Part shown: positions 61,552 through 64,000 of the stretch, piece after piece
Layout: each line of letters starts with the position of its first letter
Position numbering within the stretch: the first letter of the stretch is position 1
From: Xanthobacter dioxanivorans
GTDB lineage: Bacteria > Pseudomonadota > Alphaproteobacteria > Rhizobiales > Xanthobacteraceae
Direction of reading: 5' to 3'
Assembly (NCBI RefSeq): GCF_016807805.1
Contig: NZ_CP063364.1
Coordinates: forward strand, 62,001 to 126,000
Length of the DNA stretch: 64,000 nt
Notes under the pieces: model-generated
Told to the model about the DNA's origin: nothing
What the model saw: the letters and a program-made list of their open reading frames with translations, nothing else
Database searches by the model: none
Position numbers and translations under genes: made by a program

Positions 61552-61913
61552 CAGGCTGCCGCGCGCCGGTAGGACGGCGCGATGCCCGCGGCCGGATAGA
61601 CGGGAATGAAGTGGCCGGCGCCGGCGGAGGGGTCGGCCGACGCGAGGAGGACGGCTGTTTCAGCGAACCGCTTTGCCTCCTCCATCGAATAGCCGGTGCC
61701 GCGGTGGATGGGGCGCACGCCTTCGTGGGCGCGCTCGGTCACGTCGAAAAACCACGTCTTGGCTGGCACCGGAGCGTCCGTGGGCGGTGTCAGCGGCGCG
61801 ACGTGGAGATGAAACGTCCGCTCATCAACGTCCATCACGCGGCTGGAGGTCTGCGTCCGCCGATTGGTGTGCCAGCGTCCGACAGTGCTGGAACGGTGGG
61901 TGATTGACGACAT
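61551..61913 (-). CDS. Small protein, paralogue of the 35021-35356 product
   Basis: 120 residues. GRWHTNRRTQTSSRVMDVDE, KTWFFDVTERAHEGVRP, GTGYSMEEAKRFAETAVLLA, IPVYPAAG. The GRW...TWFFDV...GTGYSMEEA...AETAVLLAS order matches the 111-residue protein 26 kb away. First gene of the PP-loop operon; its promoter faces the XRE gene and overlaps the XRE operator. Function unknown. Confidence 0.72.
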   Translation of the reverse strand: MSSITHRSSTVGRWHTNRRTQTSSRVMDVDERTFHLHVAPLTPPTDAPVPAKTWFFDVTERAHEGVRPIHRGTGYSMEEAKRFAETAVLLASADPSAGAGHFIPVYPAAGIAPSYRRAAA

Positions 61914-61940
61914 GCCGTTTGCTCCCGACCCCGATGTTTG

Positions 61941-61993
61941 ATACTAAAGGTATTGATGATGGGCAGGGGCGCCGATGTCAATACTAAAAGTAT
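61941..61993. promoter_or_regulatory. Two copies of the ATACTAAA-GTAT operator
   Basis: ATACTAAAGGTAT (61941-61953) and the perfect palindrome ATACTAAAAGTAT (61981-61993), 40 bases apart. The first lies in the divergent promoter region, the second inside codons 3-7 of the XRE gene. The spacing is close to four helical turns, fit for cooperative binding by the XRE protein. Confidence 0.75.
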
Positions 61994-62232
61994 CAATCAG
62001 GCAGGTGAAAGCGGCGCGGGCACTGCTCGATTGGTCGCAGGGCGACCTGGCGCAGGCGTCCGGGATTTCCGAGCCGACGATCAAGCGCCTCGAGGCGAGC
62101 GACGGCGACCTTGGGGGGCGCGCAGAGACGGCCGAGGCCATCCGGACGGCGCTCGAGGATGCCGGCATCATTTTCGTGCCGGAGAACGGCGAAGGCGCGG
62201 GCGTTCGGCTCAGGAAGAAAGCTGCCGTGTAG
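61975..62232 (+). CDS. XRE-family transcriptional regulator
   Basis: 85 residues: VKAARALLDWSQGDLAQASG-ISEPTIKRLEASDG is a clear helix-turn-helix (about 10-40), then TAEAIRTALEDAGIIFVPEN, the usual C-terminal strand of this class. Probably represses itself and the divergent PP-loop operon through the two ATACTAAA-GTAT sites. Confidence 0.9.
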   Translation: MSILKVSIRQVKAARALLDWSQGDLAQASGISEPTIKRLEASDGDLGGRAETAEAIRTALEDAGIIFVPENGEGAGVRLRKKAAV

Positions 62233-62280
62233 TGGGACGCCCATAGCGCGGCACGGTCGGCGCGCTTCGATCGCCGGTGT

Positions 62281-62308
62281 TTACGATTATATAAAAACTT
62301 GTATAATT
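62281..62308 (+). promoter_or_regulatory. Promoter of the toxin-antitoxin pair, probably leaderless
   Basis: TTTACG (62281-62286) as -35 and a perfect TATAAT (62303-62308) as -10, 16 bases apart. The expected start site (about 62315) falls at the ATG at 62314, so the toxin mRNA would lack a leader. AT-rich, unlike surrounding DNA. Confidence 0.7.
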
Positions 62309-62313
62309 TGACT

Positions 62314-62697
62314 ATGGCCGCTCGCAGATCCCCGCCCAAGTCCAAACCTGAAGTCGCGGGGCCGCCGGCGTCTCCGATTTTGAAGCCGTTGGATTTCCTG
62401 GGAACCTCTCTCAAGGATCTCAAGGACTTTCCTGAGGAGGCGCGGCAGGAAGTTGGCTTCCAGCTGGATCAGGTTCAACGCGGGAAAGAGCCGGCCAGTT
62501 GGGGTCCGATGACGACCATCGGCCCCGGCGCTATGGAGATCAAGGTTAAAGAGGCCAATGGCGAATTCCGCGTGATATACGTGGTCAAATTCGATGACGT
62601 TATCTACGTGCTTCATAGCTTTCAGAAGAAGACTGAACAGACATCACCTCGTGATATAGCTTTGGCAAAGGCGAGGTATAAGGAGATCGGTCGATGA
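62314..62697 (+). CDS. HigB-like (Gp49/RelE superfamily) toxin
   Basis: 127 residues from the ATG at 62314. LDFLGTSLKDLKDFPEEARQ, then GAMEIKVKEANGEFRVIYVV and DVIYVLHSFQKKTEQTSPRD, IALAKARYKEI. This is the phage Gp49-like HigB pattern: a basic RelE fold that cleaves mRNA in the ribosome, with conserved E-(I/L)-x3, FR-x-x-Y and HxFxKK-x-x-x-T. Overlaps the antitoxin by four bases. Toxin first, as usual in hig loci. Confidence 0.87.
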   Translation: MAARRSPPKSKPEVAGPPASPILKPLDFLGTSLKDLKDFPEEARQEVGFQLDQVQRGKEPASWGPMTTIGPGAMEIKVKEANGEFRVIYVVKFDDVIYVLHSFQKKTEQTSPRDIALAKARYKEIGR

Positions 62698-62975
62698 GTG
62701 ATAACCGCTTTTCCAGTGTCTGGGATGCGATCTCGGAAACGCCCGAAGAGGCGGCAAACCTCAAGCTCCGTGCGGAGCTGATGACAACGCTGCGCGACTA
62801 TATTGCCGAGATGAAGCTCAGTCAGGCCGCAGCGGCCAAGCTGTTTGGGGTGGCTCAGCCCCGCGTCTCCGATCTGAAGCGTGGCAAGATTGCGCAGTTC
62901 AGCCTCGACACGCTCGTGAAAATGGCGGGCGACGCCGGATACGAGGTCGGGTTGACGGTTCACCGGGCCGCCTGA
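62694..62975 (+). CDS. HigA-like XRE antitoxin
   Basis: 93 residues: VWDAISETPEEAANLKLRAE, LMTTLRDYIAEMKLSQAAAA, KLFGVAQPRVSDLKRGKIAQ, FSLDTLVKMAGDAGYEVGL. The helix-turn-helix is of the class found with Gp49-like toxins. It neutralises the toxin and represses the pair. Helps plasmid maintenance. Confidence 0.88.
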   Translation: MSDNRFSSVWDAISETPEEAANLKLRAELMTTLRDYIAEMKLSQAAAAKLFGVAQPRVSDLKRGKIAQFSLDTLVKMAGDAGYEVGLTVHRAA

Positions 62976-63187
62976 GGTGGCCGCCGACAGGTCGGGAGGT
63001 CCCCGGCGATCCATCGTCCGTTTCGTTCGGAGAGTTCTCGCCCTTTGGCCGGAGCGTGTGAAGGGCCGCCGGCCGGTAGGCTGCAGCGCCGAAATGATGG
63101 CGAAGCGAAGCCAGATCCCTTTGGGGCCTTCCACGAATGGGCTGGCGAAGCCGATCGACGGGCATACGCGGATCTTTGAATTCCGAC

Positions 63188-63270
63188 TGATGAGCGGAGA
63201 TGAGCGGAGCTTATCCGTGCCGCCATCTCGACAAATCGCGCCTTATCGTGCTTGATCGAGGATCATTGAG
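63188..63270. promoter_or_regulatory. Two TTATC/GATC repeat clusters upstream of dotA
   Basis: tgatgagcgg, agatgagcgg, agcttatccg (63188-63217), then ccttatcgtg, cttgatcgag, gatcattgag (63241-63270), all 10 bp. The 315-base gap 62976-63290 has open frames but none with a start, ribosome site or natural composition, so I treat it as the dotA control region. Confidence 0.6.
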
Positions 63271-63290
63271 CGCGAGCGCGAGGGCCGGCC

Positions 63291-64000
63291 GTGGCAGGCG
63301 AGAGCTTCACCGATATCTTCAATCCGGTCCAGAACGACTATGCCCTGATTTCTCTGCGCCGCGTCCTTGGCTGCACGGTGGACACGATCTGGAAGGGCAC
63401 AACCTGTTCTGACGCTAACATGATCGCGACTGCCGCGGCCTTCTTCAACGTTGCGGTGGCGATCGTCGGCTCGATTTTCATCACCTACACGATCTATGTT
63501 GGGGTCGCCGATACCGCTCGCGAAGGCGAAGCGATGGGCGGCAACAGCGTCAAATACACCGTGGCCCGCGTCGGCCTCGGGGCGATCATGATCTTGCCCG
63601 TGAGCTCCGGGTTTACCCTGGCGCAGCTGCTGGTGATCCAGATCCTTGTTTGGGGCTCCGGTGCCGCCGACAATCTCTGGGCCAAGATTTCGCCCATGAT
63701 CGCCTCCGGCGGCTACAGCCAGGTCGCGACCGTGCCCGAGGACGATTACAAGCTGAGGGGCATGATCGCCGGGGCCATCCGGACCCGGGCCATTGGCTAT
63801 GTGTGCGCCTACAGGCTCAACGAGATTGCCGAGGTCTTCGGGCAGGGGAGCGCCTCCGGCGGCTCGCCCATTGTCGCCAAGCCGATCACCGCCACCGGCT
63901 ACGCCACCATCACCACGACGCAGACCTTCGCGGACTCGGGAACGTGGTTCAACGGATCGAACACGCTGTGCGGGTCCGTCCAGTACACCCTTGCGTCGGA
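63291..64000 (+). CDS. dotA: DotA (TraY) membrane scaffold, 5' part only
   Basis: Starts at a GTG (63291) with GAGGG seven bases upstream; no stop before the window ends (236 codons visible). A periplasmic-type start SFTDIFNPVQNDYALISLRR is followed by a hydrophobic segment (about 50-70, FFNVAVAIVGSIFITYTIYV), ADTAREGEAMGGNSVKYTVA, GAIMILPVSSGFTLAQLLVI, VWGSGAADNLWAKI. The GE-x-(M/L)-G, P-x-x-x-G-(F/Y)-x-x-x-Q and GAAD-x-x-W motifs are those of DotA/TraY, a polytopic inner-membrane protein of the Dot channel. Not listed as an ATG gene because of its GTG start. Confidence 0.88.
   Translation, partial: MAGESFTDIFNPVQNDYALISLRRVLGCTVDTIWKGTTCSDANMIATAAAFFNVAVAIVGSIFITYTIYVGVADTAREGEAMGGNSVKYTVARVGLGAIMILPVSSGFTLAQLLVIQILVWGSGAADNLWAKISPMIASGGYSQVATVPEDDYKLRGMIAGAIRTRAIGYVCAYRLNEIAEVFGQGSASGGSPIVAKPITATGYATITTTQTFADSGTWFNGSNTLCGSVQYTLAS

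Noticed and set aside
62977..63255. 92-residue open frame before dotA
   Set aside because: No ribosome site and Arg/Pro-biased; it overlaps the TTATC repeat clusters.

Overview
The window is GC-rich plasmid DNA, most likely from an alphaproteobacterium (probably Hyphomicrobiales). The reasons are two MucR/Ros-type zinc-finger regulators, an Omp25/RopB-like porin, a RepC-like initiator with an AT-rich island inside its own gene, and strong GC-type codon use. There are no rRNA, tRNA or core metabolic genes. Almost every gene overlaps its neighbour by ATGA or lies within a few bases, so the window resolves into about a dozen long operons. Both ends cut genes (dotO at the left, dotA at the right), so it is an internal slice of a larger conjugative plasmid. 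No relaxase, coupling protein or oriT was recognised here.

Layout. 1-7673 (-): Dot/Icm (type IVB, IncI Tra-like) transfer operon: thioredoxin-like protein, small membrane protein, DotI, DotH, DotG, IcmD-like protein, unknown, DotO. 7807-11287: zinc-ribbon membrane protein and MucR (+), then an IcmC-like protein, a second MucR, a secreted coiled-coil protein and an M23 peptidase (-). 11476-12787: type Ib partition locus, made of 22 nine-bp repeats, parA and a small partner gene. 13208-23233 (+): topoisomerase IA, DnaA-like AAA protein, C5 methyltransferase with a repeat insertion, DUF5131 and DUF4326 proteins, VapBC-like pair, MT-A70 methyltransferase and a secreted protein. 23328-24717 (-): unknown protein and porin. 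24847-29799 (-): ParM, ParR-like protein, small membrane proteins, UvrD-like helicase, DUF1643 protein. 29976-31043 (-): tyrosine recombinase. 31203-35356: cargo of small unknowns, ASCH-like and nuclease-like proteins. 35555-46914 (+): DotC, DotB, M15 peptidase, N6 methyltransferase, small proteins, and a giant methyltransferase-helicase fusion. 47298-57344 (+): replication initiator with a candidate oriV, a cluster of secreted paralogues, and a polyvalent metallopeptidase-like protein. 57569-62975: unknowns, a putative regulator plus a 30-residue secreted peptide, a PP-loop protein operon, an XRE regulator and a HigBA-type toxin-antitoxin pair. 63291-end: DotA.

How it works together. The Dot/Icm genes build the mating channel: DotG/DotH/DotC envelope core, DotI inner membrane, DotO and DotB ATPases, DotA membrane scaffold. 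The M23 and M15 enzymes probably open peptidoglycan. Methyltransferases, the helicase fusion and the polyvalent protein look like establishment or anti-defence functions. Two separate partition systems keep the plasmid. At least eleven upstream regions carry arrays of about 10-bp TTATC/GATC-type repeats in register. The same repeats form the candidate parM centromere, so one segregation protein may also regulate much of the plasmid.

Caution. Eight genes are broken by what looks like exactly one missing base in a homopolymer run, and each is restored by adding one base. This points to systematic assembly undercalling rather than eight real mutations. Everything here was read by eye; no alignment or database search was run.
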